The position numbers were made by a program, and so were the translations under genes. Positions 31,520 through 39,458 of a stretch of 64,000 bases of DNA are shown one piece after another; position 1 is the first letter of the stretch; each line of letters starts with the position of its first letter. The notes beneath the pieces were generated by a model that saw only the letters and a list, made by a program, of their open reading frames with translations, did not search any database and was not told the origin of the DNA. The stretch spans positions 62,001 through 126,000 of the forward strand of contig NZ_VMDU01000004.1 of NCBI RefSeq assembly GCF_008271465.1. Reading direction: 5' to 3'. Source of the stretch: Tabrizicola flagellatus (GTDB lineage: Bacteria > Pseudomonadota > Alphaproteobacteria > Rhodobacterales > Rhodobacteraceae).

Positions 31520-32616
31520 AGGACACGGCACACGACACCACGCACGGGGAACTGCACTCCGAACTGGCCGACCGCTTCGACACGACCGCGATGGCCACGG
31601 AGACGACGCTGCTCAACCCGCGCTTCTACACCACCGACTTCGACGAGATGGACAAGATCGACGTGACCCCCGTCCGCAAGGAATGGGACGCGCTGCTGGC
31701 GCAGATGAAGTCCGACCCGAACAAGGGCCATTTCAAGAAGACCGCCGACTGGGACCATGTGGACTGGGAAGGCATGGACCCCGCGCTCCGCGCCGAGTTC
31801 ATCGACTTCCTCGTCTCCTCCTGCACCGCCGAGTTTTCCGGCTGTGTCCTCTACAAGGAAATGAAGCGCCGCGGCACCAACCCCGACATCTGCGAGCTGT
31901 TCAGCTACATGTCGCGCGACGAGGCGCGGCACGCCGGCTTCATCAACGACGCCCTGCGCGAGGCGGGGGTGGCGGTGAACCTGGGCTTCCTGACCAAGGC
32001 GAAGAAATACACCTACTTCCGGCCGAAGTTCATCTACTACGCCACTTACCTTTCGGAAAAGATCGGCTACGCCCGCTACATCACCATCTTCCGGCACCTC
32101 GAGGCGCACCCCGAGCACCGCTTCCACCCGATCTTCAAGTGGTTCAAGGAATGGTGCAACGACGAGTTCAGCCATGGCGAGGCCTTCGCGCTTCTCATGC
32201 GGACCGACCCGAAACTGACCCAGAGCTGGAACAACAAGCTCTGGATCAAGTTCTTCCTGGTCGCCGTCTATTCGACGATGTGGGTCCGCGACCACGCGCG
32301 GAAGGATTTCCACAAGGCGCTGGGGGTGGACATCGACTGGTACGACCAGGAAGTGTTCCGCAAGACCTCGACCATCGCGCGGCAGGTCTTTCCGATCGAG
32401 ATCGACATCGACCACCCGGCCTGGATTCCGGCGCTGCGCGCCATGAACGCCGCGATGATCGACATGGAGAAGGGCAAGAAGAAGGGCGGGCTTTCGGGCC
32501 GCACCCGGCACGCCCTCGCCTCCTTGCGCGCGATGCTTGCCTTCGCGCGGCTCTACCTGATCCCGGTCAAGGCCAACACGCCGCCCGTCTCGGTGCGGCT
32601 GGAGCCGTCGTATTGA
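31516..32616 (+). CDS. acsF: O2-dependent Mg-protoporphyrin IX monomethyl ester cyclase AcsF
   Basis: Diiron monooxygenase that forms ring E with molecular oxygen. The two ExxH iron-binding motifs are visible in SRDEARHAGFIND and NDEFSHGEAFAL. Length is 366 residues, the normal size. It is translationally coupled to bciE. With bchE also in the window, ring E can be made with or without oxygen. Confidence 0.96.
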   Translation: MKDTAHDTTHGELHSELADRFDTTAMATETTLLNPRFYTTDFDEMDKIDVTPVRKEWDALLAQMKSDPNKGHFKKTADWDHVDWEGMDPALRAEFIDFLVSSCTAEFSGCVLYKEMKRRGTNPDICELFSYMSRDEARHAGFINDALREAGVAVNLGFLTKAKKYTYFRPKFIYYATYLSEKIGYARYITIFRHLEAHPEHRFHPIFKWFKEWCNDEFSHGEAFALLMRTDPKLTQSWNNKLWIKFFLVAVYSTMWVRDHARKDFHKALGVDIDWYDQEVFRKTSTIARQVFPIEIDIDHPAWIPALRAMNAAMIDMEKGKKKGGLSGRTRHALASLRAMLAFARLYLIPVKANTPPVSVRLEPSY

Positions 32617-32682
32617 CCGCACAGGATCATACCGCCGCGCAAGCGGCCGGTAGGATGCGGGATGGGCGCGTCCCGGCATCCT

Positions 32683-32710
32683 GTGCGGCATCCCTTCGGG
32701 GGTGCCGCAC
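32683..32710 (+). promoter_or_regulatory. UUCG-tetraloop hairpin abutting the puhE start codon
   Basis: GTGCGGCATCCC (32683-32694), loop TTCG, then GGGGGTGCCGCAC (last 12 bases 32699-32710) form a 12-bp stem with one G-U pair, ending at the base before the puhE ATG (32711). The only purine-rich stretch that could bind ribosomes is inside the stem. A second imperfect hairpin (GGATGCGGGA / TCCCGGCATCC) lies just upstream at 32653-32681. The pair may attenuate transcription or gate puhE translation. Confidence 0.7.
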
Positions 32711-33508
32711 ATGACCAATCCCTGGATCATCGCCCTTTCGGCCATCTTCCTCTGGTGGGCCTCGACGGGGCTGATCCTCTGGCGCGTGCGCAAGGCCGAT
32801 CTGGGTGGACCGGACGACCACCTCTGGTCCGTCCTCCTCGGGCTGCCGCTCCTCGTCGGCGGGGTCGCGGGCGCGCATGCCTCGGCCGGCAGCCTGACCG
32901 TCGGGTCGGTCTACATGGGCTTTCTCTCGGCGCTGGCCTTCTGGGGCTGGATCGAGCTTGCGTTCCTGTCGGGCATCGTCACCGGCCCGCACCGCAAGCC
33001 CTGCCCGCCCGACGCGAAACTGCCTGAACGCATCTGGCGCGCCGTAGGCTCGATCCTCTGGCACGAATTCGCGCTGATTGCGGGCCTTCTGGCGCTGACC
33101 CACCTCACGCTGAACGCCCCGAACCCCTTCTCGGCGCTGACCTTCGCCACGCTGTTCTTCGCCCGGGTCCTGGCCAAGCTTAACCTCTTCCTCGGCGCGC
33201 CGCGCATCAACGTGGAATTCCTGCCGAAACCGCTCGCCCATATCGCCAGCCACTTCCGCAAGGCCCGCGCGACGGCCCTCCTGCCGCTATCCATCGCCGC
33301 GCTCGCGCTCGCCACCGGCTGGTGGGCCGCCCAGGCCGCCAACGCGACCGAGGATGCCAGCTTCATCGGCTACCTCCTCCTCTCCGTCCTCACCGCCCTT
33401 GCCCTGATCGAACACCTCTTCATGGTCGTGCCGATCCCCGACCAGAAACTCTGGCGCTGGATGCTTCCCGAAGCCCCCGCTGCCCAAGCCACGAAGCAAG
33501 ACACCTGA
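32711..33508 (+). CDS. puhE: Photosynthetic complex assembly protein PuhE
   Basis: Multi-pass membrane protein (265 residues, about seven hydrophobic segments) found downstream of acsF in purple bacteria. Loss in R. capsulatus alters pigment level and reaction centre assembly. ATG 32711 is preferred ([20 protein letters not shown]). A GTG at 32702 would lie inside the hairpin stem. It is followed 14 bp later by hemA in the same direction. Confidence 0.92.
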   Translation: MTNPWIIALSAIFLWWASTGLILWRVRKADLGGPDDHLWSVLLGLPLLVGGVAGAHASAGSLTVGSVYMGFLSALAFWGWIELAFLSGIVTGPHRKPCPPDAKLPERIWRAVGSILWHEFALIAGLLALTHLTLNAPNPFSALTFATLFFARVLAKLNLFLGAPRINVEFLPKPLAHIASHFRKARATALLPLSIAALALATGWWAAQAANATEDASFIGYLLLSVLTALALIEHLFMVVPIPDQKLWRWMLPEAPAAQATKQDT

Positions 33509-33522
33509 CAGGAAGCACGCCA

Positions 33523-34737
33523 ATGGACTTCGCCACCTACTTCCAGGACCGCCTCGCCGCCCTCAAGTCCGAGGGCAACTACCGCGTCTTCGCCGACCTG
33601 GAAAAACGCTGCGGCAGCTTTCCCAGGGCCGAACGCCACCGCCCCGACGGGACCAAGGATGAAGTGACGATCTGGTGCTCGAACGACTACCTGGGCATGG
33701 GCCAGCACCCCGACGTGGTGGCCGCGATGGTCGAGGCCGTGCAGACCTGCGGCACCGGCGCGGGCGGCACCCGCAACATCTCGGGCACCAACCACCACCA
33801 CGTCATGCTGGAACGCGAACTGGCCGACCTGCACGGGAAGGAGGGCGCGCTGCTGTTCACCTCGGGCTACGTTTCGAACTGGGCCGCTCTGTCCACGCTC
33901 GGCGCGCAAATCCCGAACGCGGTGATCCTGTCGGACGAAAAGAACCACGCCTCGATGATCGAAGGCGTCCGCCACTCGCGCGCCGACAAGGTGATCTGGA
34001 AGCACAATGACTGGCGCGACCTCGACCGCAAGCTTCACGCCGTCGGCGACCGCCCGAAGATCGTGGCATTCGAATCCGTCTATTCCATGGACGGCGACAT
34101 CGCCCCCATCCGCGAGATCGTCGAGGTCTGCGAGGCGCACGGCGCGCTGTCCTACATCGACGAGGTCCATGCCGTCGGCATGTATGGCCCGCGCGGCGGC
34201 GGCGTGTCGGAAGAACGCGGCCTCGCCCACCGGATCGACGTGATCGAGGGCACGCTCGGCAAGGCCTTCGGCGTCGTCGGCGGCTACATCGCCGCCCGCG
34301 CCGAACTGATCGACTTCGTCCGCAGCTTTGCCAGCGGGTTCATCTTCACCACCGCGCTCCCCCCCGCCTGCGCCGCGGCCGCCGCGACCTCGATCCGCCA
34401 CCTCAAGACCTCGGATCAGGAACGCGCGCGCCAGAAGGCGAACGTGGCGAAGGTCCGCGCCCAGCTCGATGCCCACGGCATCCCGCACATGCGCAACGAA
34501 AGCCACATCATCCCGGTGATGATCGGCGACCCGGTGAAGTGCCGGATGATCTCGGACATGCTGATGGCCGACTGGGGCATCTACGTCCAGCCGATCAACT
34601 ACCCGACCGTCCCCAAGGGCACCGAACGGCTGCGCATCACCCCCGGTCCGCTGCATTCGGCCGAGGACATCGCGCACCTCATCGCCGCGCTTTCCTCGCT
34701 CTGGAGCCGCTGCGCCCTCGCCCACGCGGTCGCATAG
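33523..34737 (+). CDS. hemA: 5-aminolevulinate synthase HemA
   Basis: PLP enzyme that condenses glycine and succinyl-CoA, the first step of alphaproteobacterial tetrapyrrole synthesis. The PLP lysine is Lys247 in [14 protein letters not shown]. Further blocks are [24 protein letters not shown] and [10 protein letters not shown]. Length is 404 residues, and AGGAAG lies before ATG 33523. Placement at the end of the puh series ties precursor supply to the photosynthesis genes. Confidence 0.97.
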   Translation: MDFATYFQDRLAALKSEGNYRVFADLEKRCGSFPRAERHRPDGTKDEVTIWCSNDYLGMGQHPDVVAAMVEAVQTCGTGAGGTRNISGTNHHHVMLERELADLHGKEGALLFTSGYVSNWAALSTLGAQIPNAVILSDEKNHASMIEGVRHSRADKVIWKHNDWRDLDRKLHAVGDRPKIVAFESVYSMDGDIAPIREIVEVCEAHGALSYIDEVHAVGMYGPRGGGVSEERGLAHRIDVIEGTLGKAFGVVGGYIAARAELIDFVRSFASGFIFTTALPPACAAAAATSIRHLKTSDQERARQKANVAKVRAQLDAHGIPHMRNESHIIPVMIGDPVKCRMISDMLMADWGIYVQPINYPTVPKGTERLRITPGPLHSAEDIAHLIAALSSLWSRCALAHAVA

Positions 34738-34826
34738 GCCATCTCGCGCCGAAGTGCTCGCGCACCCCTTGCCTTCAATCAAAGGCGGAACATCTGATAA
34801 TGCCGCCAATACCCCCGGAGGAACCC

Positions 34827-35273
34827 ATGAAACTCTCGCTTACCGCCGCAGCCCTTGCCCTGGTCGCCGCCCCCGCCTTCGCGCAGGACGCCCCCACCGG
34901 CGACGCCGCGGCCGGAGAAAAGGTCTTCAACAAGTGCCAGACCTGCCACATGGTGGTGAACGAGGCCGGCGAAGTGCTGGCCGGCAAGGCTGGCAAGACC
35001 GGCCCCAACCTCTATGGCCTGCCGGGCCGCACCGCCGGCACCTACCCCGACTTCAAGTATGGCGACTCGATCGTCGCCCTGGGTGCCACGGGCTTTGCCT
35101 GGAACGAAGCGGATTTCGTGACCTATGTCGCCGATCCCGCGAAATTCCTGGAGGACAAGCTTGGCGACAAGAAGGCCAAGTCCAAGATGACGTTCAAGCT
35201 GCCGAAGGAAGAGGACGCGCGCAACGTCTGGGCCTACATCGCCTCGCTCTCGCCCGCCCCGGCCACGAACTGA
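34827..35273 (+). CDS. cycA: Cytochrome c2 (periplasmic electron carrier)
   Basis: Class I c-type cytochrome that shuttles electrons from cytochrome bc1 to the photo-oxidised reaction centre. A signal peptide with cleavage after AFA-Q (residues ~1-20) is followed by the heme site CQTCH at residues 37-41. The sixth ligand Met121 is in KSKMTFKL. The c2 fold blocks KTGPNLYGLPGRTAGT and NVWAYIASL are present. Length is 148 residues. GGAGG precedes the ATG, and a strong terminator hairpin follows the stop. Confidence 0.94.
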   Translation: MKLSLTAAALALVAAPAFAQDAPTGDAAAGEKVFNKCQTCHMVVNEAGEVLAGKAGKTGPNLYGLPGRTAGTYPDFKYGDSIVALGATGFAWNEADFVTYVADPAKFLEDKLGDKKAKSKMTFKLPKEEDARNVWAYIASLSPAPATN

Positions 35274-35279
35274 TCCTGC

Positions 35280-35307
35280 GGCCCGCCGCCTCCCGCGGCG
35301 GCGGGCC
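35280..35307 (+). terminator. GC-rich hairpin after cycA
   Basis: Perfect 11-bp stem GGCCCGCCGCC / GGCGGCGGGCC with a six-base loop, beginning seven bases after the cycA stop. It lies between convergent cycA and the glyoxalase gene. No clear U-run follows, but position and stability suit a terminator at the end of the photosynthesis cluster. Confidence 0.75.
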
Positions 35308-35313
35308 TGCCTC

Positions 35314-35742
35314 CTACCAGTGGCCGGTCGAGGCCATGCTGGCCCAGGGCTCGGCCGGCGGCTTAGCCGCTCCCCTCTGCAACAACTCGATCGACACGTT
35401 GTCCGGGCTGCGGACAAAGGCCATCCGCCCGTCCCGCGGCGGCCGGTTGATCAGAACGCCGTGCTTCTGCAGGTGCTCGCACATCGCATAGATGTCGTCC
35501 ACCTCATAGGCCAGGTGCCCGAAGTGTCGGCTGTCCGACGGCAGGCCGGGATCGCCGTCCCAGTTGTAGGTCAGTTCGATCGGGCAGTCCTCCTGCCCCG
35601 GAGGCGCCATGAACACCAGCGTGAACCGCCCCTGCTCGCTTTCGTGGCGCCGCGTCTCCTTCAGGCCCAGAAGCCGGTAGAACGCCATCGACTTCTCCAG
35701 ATCCTTCACGCGCACCATCGTGTGCAGATACCTGATCGTCAT
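35314..35742 (-). CDS. gloA: Lactoylglutathione lyase (glyoxalase I)
   Basis: Glyoxalase I detoxifies methylglyoxal as its glutathione hemithioacetal. The four metal ligands of the family are visible: His in RYLHTMVRV, Glu in CPIELTYNW, His in [10 protein letters not shown] and Glu in VSIELLQRG. Length is 142 residues, with ATG 35742 preceded by AGGCAAGG. It is convergent with cycA and divergent from thyX. Confidence 0.93.
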   Translation of the reverse strand: MTIRYLHTMVRVKDLEKSMAFYRLLGLKETRRHESEQGRFTLVFMAPPGQEDCPIELTYNWDGDPGLPSDSRHFGHLAYEVDDIYAMCEHLQKHGVLINRPPRDGRMAFVRSPDNVSIELLQRGAAKPPAEPWASMASTGHW

Positions 35743-35828
35743 CCTTGCCTCCATCCATTCATCTAGCGGTATCACGCCCCGCACACGCAAGCTATAGTCA
35801 CAACCGACTCGTCATTACGGAGCCCGCC

Positions 35829-36734
35829 ATGCCGCTGACCCCCGAACAACAGGCCGAGATCGAGGCCGCACGCGCCACGCCCCGCCCCACGCTCCGCGCC
35901 GTCAGCCCCGGCATGGAGGCGCATCTCTACCGCGCCCATCCCGTCCTCGACCACGGCTTCATCCGCGTCATCGACTACATGGGCGACGACAGCGCCATCG
36001 TCCAGGCCGCCCGTGTCTCATATGGGGCGGGCACCAAGCACGTCCAGAACGACGAAGGCCTGATCCGCTACCTGATGCGGCACTGGCACTCCACCCCATT
36101 CGAGATGTGCGAGATCAAGCTGCATGTGAAACTGCCGGTCTTCGTCGCCCGCCAGTGGATCCGCCACCGCACCGCGAACGTCAACGAATACTCCGCCCGC
36201 TACTCGATCCTCGACCGCGAGTTCTACATCCCCGCTCCCGAACACCTGGCCGCGCAAAGCACCGTCAACAACCAGGGTCGGGGCGAGGTGCTGACCGGCG
36301 AGGAAGCCGCCCGCGTGCTGGAGATCCTGAAATCCGACGCCAACCGCGCCTATGACCATTACGAGGCGATGCTGAGCCAGGACGGCCAGCAGGGCCTCGC
36401 GCGCGAACTCGCCCGGATGAACCTGCCGGCCAACATCTACACCCAGTGGTACTGGAAGGTGGACCTGCACAACCTCTTCCACTTCCTGCGGCTGCGCGCC
36501 GACCCCCACGCCCAGTATGAGATCAGGGTCTATGCCGAGGCGATTGCGGCCTGTGTGAAGGACTGGGTGCCATTGGCCTACGGGGCGTTCGAGGACTACC
36601 GGATGGGGGGAGTGACGCTGTCGGCGAAGGCCATCGCGGTCCTGAAGCGGCGGCTGGCCGGGGAGACGGTCACGCAAGAGGCCTCGGGGATGAGCAAGGG
36701 CGAGTGGCGGGAGTTTGTGGAGGTTTGGGGTTAG
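35829..36734 (+). CDS. thyX: FAD-dependent thymidylate synthase ThyX
   Basis: Makes dTMP from dUMP using FAD and methylenetetrahydrofolate. The ThyX signature RHRTxxxNE is present as [17 protein letters not shown]. Length is 301 residues with ATG 35829 after a weak GGAGC. It is a single gene, divergent from gloA and followed by the REP/RAYT island. Confidence 0.95.
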   Translation: MPLTPEQQAEIEAARATPRPTLRAVSPGMEAHLYRAHPVLDHGFIRVIDYMGDDSAIVQAARVSYGAGTKHVQNDEGLIRYLMRHWHSTPFEMCEIKLHVKLPVFVARQWIRHRTANVNEYSARYSILDREFYIPAPEHLAAQSTVNNQGRGEVLTGEEAARVLEILKSDANRAYDHYEAMLSQDGQQGLARELARMNLPANIYTQWYWKVDLHNLFHFLRLRADPHAQYEIRVYAEAIAACVKDWVPLAYGAFEDYRMGGVTLSAKAIAVLKRRLAGETVTQEASGMSKGEWREFVEVWG

Positions 36735-37057
36735 ACGGCAAAGAGAAGGAAAAACAATTACCCAGGGTTTTGGATGCAAATTATTACCGATGAAGCCCGT
36801 AGGGTGGGGTTCCACCCCACCCTCCCCACGCCCGATCCCAAACACCCCGCCTGGTTACAACGTCGGATGGTGGGGTGGAACCCCACCCTACGAACCCGGA
36901 TCGCCGCCCGCATCGCGGTGCCACGATCAATACGGCTCCCGACCAATCGATGTGTCAACGGGCGCCCGTAGGGTGGGGTTCCACCCCACCACTTCCCACG
37001 CCCGAACCCAAACGCCCCGCCCGGTCTCACCGTCGCATGGTGGGGTGGAACCCCACC
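36735..37057. other. Gene-free stretch between thyX and the RAYT gene
   Basis: About 60 AT-richer bases after thyX, then two complete REP pairs with their spacers and a ~76-bp segment between them. That segment resembles the 3' end of the transposase gene: GCATCGCGGTGCC occurs at ~36910 and again at ~37084. I see no coding potential here apart from peptides encoded by the REP sequences themselves. Confidence 0.7.
36799..36891. repeat. REP pair 1 (BIME-like unit)
   Basis: Two 23-bp REPs in perfect inverted orientation: 36799-36821 (begins GTAGGGTGGGG, ends CCCCACC) and 36869-36891 (its exact reverse complement). They are separated by 47 bp. Each REP is itself an imperfect palindrome (GGTGGGGT / ACCCCACC type). 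Confidence 0.93.
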
Positions 37058-37061
37058 CTAC
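36968..37061. repeat. REP pair 2 (BIME-like unit)
   Basis: Same two 23-bp REPs at 36968-36990 and 37039-37061, separated by 48 bp. The spacer is clearly similar to that of pair 1 (shared CCCACGCCCGA and CCCCGCC blocks). The right REP overlaps the transposase stop codon. Confidence 0.93.
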
Positions 37062-37639
37062 AGTATCCCCGCATCAGCCCCGGCATCGCGGTGCCGTGAT
37101 GAAAACGGCCAATCTTTCGGGTGTTCCGCCAACCCGTGCTTCACGGGATTGATCCAGCAATACCGGACGCAAGCCGCGAACGCCTCGTCGTCCCGGATGT
37201 GGTGCTCCCAGAACCGCCGCTGCCACACCCGCCCGTCGCCCTTCATGACCTTCGACTTGGAACGCGGCCTGCCATTTATCGTAGGGTGGGGTTCCACCCC
37301 ACCACCCACAGCAACCACCCGAGACATGCCCCGGTCATCCTCGACCATGGTGGGGTGGAACCCCACCCTACCGGTCAATGCCCGCGTGAACCGTGCCTTG
37401 ATCGCCCCCATTCGCACCGAATAATCGGCATCCCCCTCCGGCAATGTCCAGACCGCGTGCATGTGGTCGGGCAACACCACCCATGCGTCGATCCGGAACG
37501 GCCGCTCGGCCTTTGTCAGCCGCACCGCCACGCGCAATGCATCGACATGCTCGACCAACGTCCATGCACTGCGGTCAGCCAAATTCACGGTGAAGAACAC
37601 CGATGCGCCGGGAACCCTGGGGCGGATGTAGCTGGACAT
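37058..37639 (-). CDS. REP-associated tyrosine transposase (RAYT)
   Basis: Y1-type single-strand transposase of the RAYT/TnpA-REP group (193 residues). The HUH metal motif is HMH in VVLPDHMHAVWTLPEG. The catalytic Tyr is in CVRYCWINPVKHGL, and the family block WQRRFWEHHIRDD lies between them. The stop codon TAG is inside the right REP of pair 2. Residues ~91-121 are encoded by a complete REP pair inserted in frame (GRVGFHPT and GGGVEPHPT peptides). The catalytic motifs on both sides remain in one frame. ATG 37639 is the first plausible start. Whether the enzyme tolerates the insert is unknown. Confidence 0.9.
   Translation of the reverse strand: MSSYIRPRVPGASVFFTVNLADRSAWTLVEHVDALRVAVRLTKAERPFRIDAWVVLPDHMHAVWTLPEGDADYSVRMGAIKARFTRALTGRVGFHPTMVEDDRGMSRVVAVGGGVEPHPTINGRPRSKSKVMKGDGRVWQRRFWEHHIRDDEAFAACVRYCWINPVKHGLAEHPKDWPFSSRHRDAGADAGIL
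37281..37371. repeat. REP pair 3, inside the RAYT coding sequence
   Basis: The same two 23-bp REPs at 37281-37303 and 37349-37371, separated by 45 bp. Orientation matches pairs 1 and 2. The pair lies wholly within the transposase gene and keeps its frame open. Confidence 0.93.
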
Positions 37640-37684
37640 GCGGCGATCATCGCCGGGGTTGGTTAATCGGGGGTTTCCGACGAT

Positions 37685-37706
37685 GGTGCGCTGTAGCGCA
37701 CCCTAC
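37685..37706. repeat. Variant REP-like hairpin upstream of the RAYT gene
   Basis: GGTGCGC-TGTA-GCGCACC (37685-37702) followed by CTAC. It shares the GGTG...CACCCTAC ends of the right-hand REPs but has a different core. It stands singly, 46 bp upstream of the transposase start. Confidence 0.7.
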
Positions 37707-37751
37707 CCCTCGCCGCCTCCCGCCCTACCTCCCTCCCCCAAGGAGACCGCC

Positions 37752-38144
37752 ATGACCCTCACCCTCTACGTCGTCACCGCCGCCGTCTTCCTGATCCTCG
37801 ACGCGATCATGCTGACGCTGGTGATGAAGCCGCTCTTCACCCGCCATATCGGCCCGCTCCTGGCGGAACCCATCCGCCTCGCCCCCGCCGCGCTCTTCTA
37901 CCTCGCCTATGTCGGCGGCCTCGTGTATCTCGTCTCGCTGCCGGCGCTGAAGACCGGCGCGCCGCTGCTGTTGCCTGCGCTCATCATCGGCCTGATGGCC
38001 TACGGCACCTACGAATTCACCTCCTGGGCGGTGATGAAGGACTGGCACTGGACGATGGTGGCGACCGACACGCTCTGGGGCGGCACGCTGACCGCATTCT
38101 CCGCCTGGGCCGGGGTCGCGATCACCCGGATGATCCACGGCTGA
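37752..38144 (+). CDS. DUF2177 family small membrane protein
   Basis: 130-residue integral membrane protein with about four helices: LYVVTAAVFLILDAIMLTLVM, LAPAALFYLAYVGGLVYLVSL, LLLPALIIGLMAYGTYEFTSWAV and a C-terminal segment. This is the pattern of DUF2177 proteins, whose function is unknown. AGGAGA precedes ATG 37752; the longer open frame upstream runs into the REP region. Confidence 0.85.
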   Translation: MTLTLYVVTAAVFLILDAIMLTLVMKPLFTRHIGPLLAEPIRLAPAALFYLAYVGGLVYLVSLPALKTGAPLLLPALIIGLMAYGTYEFTSWAVMKDWHWTMVATDTLWGGTLTAFSAWAGVAITRMIHG

Positions 38145-38227
38145 TCCCTTTGCGGCCCCCGGAATCTGTGTTACCACCCGGTAAACGCCTACGGGCAACC
38201 GTCTGAAACGAATAGCGAATCCGGAAA

Positions 38228-38242
38228 TGTCCACCGTGGACA
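38228..38242. promoter_or_regulatory. Inverted repeat upstream of the ArsC/Spx-like gene
   Basis: Perfect 7-bp inverted repeat TGTCCAC-C-GTGGACA, 11 bp before the ATG at 38254. A second short palindrome, TTACC-ACCC-GGTAA, lies at about 38171-38184. Either could be an operator; no regulator is assigned. Confidence 0.45.
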
Positions 38243-38253
38243 GAAAGGCCAGC

Positions 38254-38580
38254 ATGATCCTCTACGGCATTCCCACCTGCGACAGCTGCAAGAAGGCCCT
38301 CAAGGCGCTGCAAGCCGCGGGCAAGGACGTGACCTTCCGCGACATCCGGGCCACACCGCTCACGCAAGCAGAGGTCGAGCGCATCGTGCAGGAATTCGGG
38401 GACCGGGCGGTAAACCGGCAGTCCACCACCTATCGCAGCTTCAACGATTTCCTGAAGGCATCCGACCCCGAGGCGCAGATCATGGCTCAACCGACCGTGA
38501 TGAAACGGCCGGTCATCCAGGACGGGGATCGCTGGTATCTGGGGTGGGACAGCGCGACCGAAGCCGCGCTGACCGCCTAG
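38254..38580 (+). CDS. ArsC/Spx family (YffB-like) thioredoxin-fold protein
   Basis: 108-residue protein of the arsenate reductase/Spx/YffB group. The N-terminus ILYGIPTCDSCKKALKALQ has the CxxC pair, and the C-terminal PTVMKRPVI matches the family. It lacks surrounding ars genes, so a YffB-like role is more likely than arsenate reduction. ATG 38254 has AAAGG upstream. Its stop codon shares a CTAG with the convergent cold-shock gene. Confidence 0.85.
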   Translation: MILYGIPTCDSCKKALKALQAAGKDVTFRDIRATPLTQAEVERIVQEFGDRAVNRQSTTYRSFNDFLKASDPEAQIMAQPTVMKRPVIQDGDRWYLGWDSATEAALTA

Positions 38581-38783
38581 AGCAGGCGCAGGTCGCCGGC
38601 CGACATCTTGCCGTCGCGGCCCGACTGCAATTCGTAGCCGATCTTCTGGTTGTCGCTCAGGCCCTTCAACCCGGCGCGCTCCACCGCCGAGATGTGCACG
38701 AAGACGTCCTTCCCGCCGTCATCCGGCGCGATGAACCCGTAGCCCTTGGTCGAATTGAACCATTTCACGGTGCCTGTCGGCAT
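38577..38783 (-). CDS. Cold-shock domain protein (CspA family)
   Basis: 68-residue nucleic acid chaperone. RNP1 is KGYGFIAPD and RNP2 is DVFVHISAV, in the usual order after MPTGTVKWFN. Full length for a CspA protein. The stop overlaps the convergent ArsC-like stop within CTAG (38577-38580). Confidence 0.96.
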   Translation of the reverse strand: MPTGTVKWFNSTKGYGFIAPDDGGKDVFVHISAVERAGLKGLSDNQKIGYELQSGRDGKMSAGDLRLL

Positions 38784-38918
38784 TCCGCTTCTCCTCTCAG
38801 AACCCCCTGCGGCGCCATTACCGCAAGTCGTGCCACCAGGTCTTCCAGGGCTTCGATCCGAGAGCCGTGCAGGAATTCTGTCGTCACTGAAGGGATGATG
38901 CCAAGGATTCGCAATAAA

Positions 38919-39458
38919 TCAAGCCGCAAGGCGAGCCGGCGCAACCCCGAGGATACGATCCGCCGAAAGCGGTCCCGCCCCCTTGCACACCAGAACGGCA
39001 AGCAGCACCAGCCACATCGCCCGCTGGTCCAGAATCGCCGCATCCGAGGCCCGGTCGAACCAGCGTCCTGCCCCTGCCCCGTGGCCGAGAATGTCGGTCA
39101 GGCTCTGCACCAGCACGAACCCCGCCATTCCCAGGGCCGCAAGCCGGGTCATCAGCCCCAGGACGATCAGCGCAGGCAGGATGACCTCGGCCCAGGACCC
39201 GGCCAGCACCACCATCCGCGGCCAAAGGCCCAGCCCGCCCGGATCGAAACCGGCGGCCTCAAAGGCCCGCGGAAAGATCTGGGCGTAGGCTCCGGGGGAT
39301 GGGGTGAAGGGTCCGTCGAACTTGGTCATGGCCGAGGACCAGAAATAGACCATGAGGACCCCGGCAAAGGCCAGACGGGCAAGGGTCGGAAGCAGCCAGT
39401 CGGCCTGCCCCTCGCACAGCCGCGACAGCCGGGCATCAAGGCGTGCCAAGGCGGTCAT
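38919..39458 (-). CDS. bufD: DoxX family membrane protein of the bufferin operon (BufD)
   Basis: 179-residue DoxX/DUF417-type membrane protein with about four helices, including LPTLARLAFAGVLMVYFWSSAMTKF and the C-terminal MWLVLLAVLVCKG. It is the last gene of the bufABCD operon, where DoxX proteins often accompany DUF692 and DUF2063 genes. A redox or membrane-handling role is suggested for the group but not shown. The ATG overlaps the bufC stop (ATGA). Confidence 0.85.
   Translation of the reverse strand: MTALARLDARLSRLCEGQADWLLPTLARLAFAGVLMVYFWSSAMTKFDGPFTPSPGAYAQIFPRAFEAAGFDPGGLGLWPRMVVLAGSWAEVILPALIVLGLMTRLAALGMAGFVLVQSLTDILGHGAGAGRWFDRASDAAILDQRAMWLVLLAVLVCKGAGPLSADRILGVAPARLAA

Noticed and set aside
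36735-37371. CRISPR array, suggested by repeated units with regular ~47-bp spacers
   Set aside because: Repeats alternate in orientation as inverted pairs, spacers are similar to each other, and a RAYT gene is present with no cas genes; this is a REP island.
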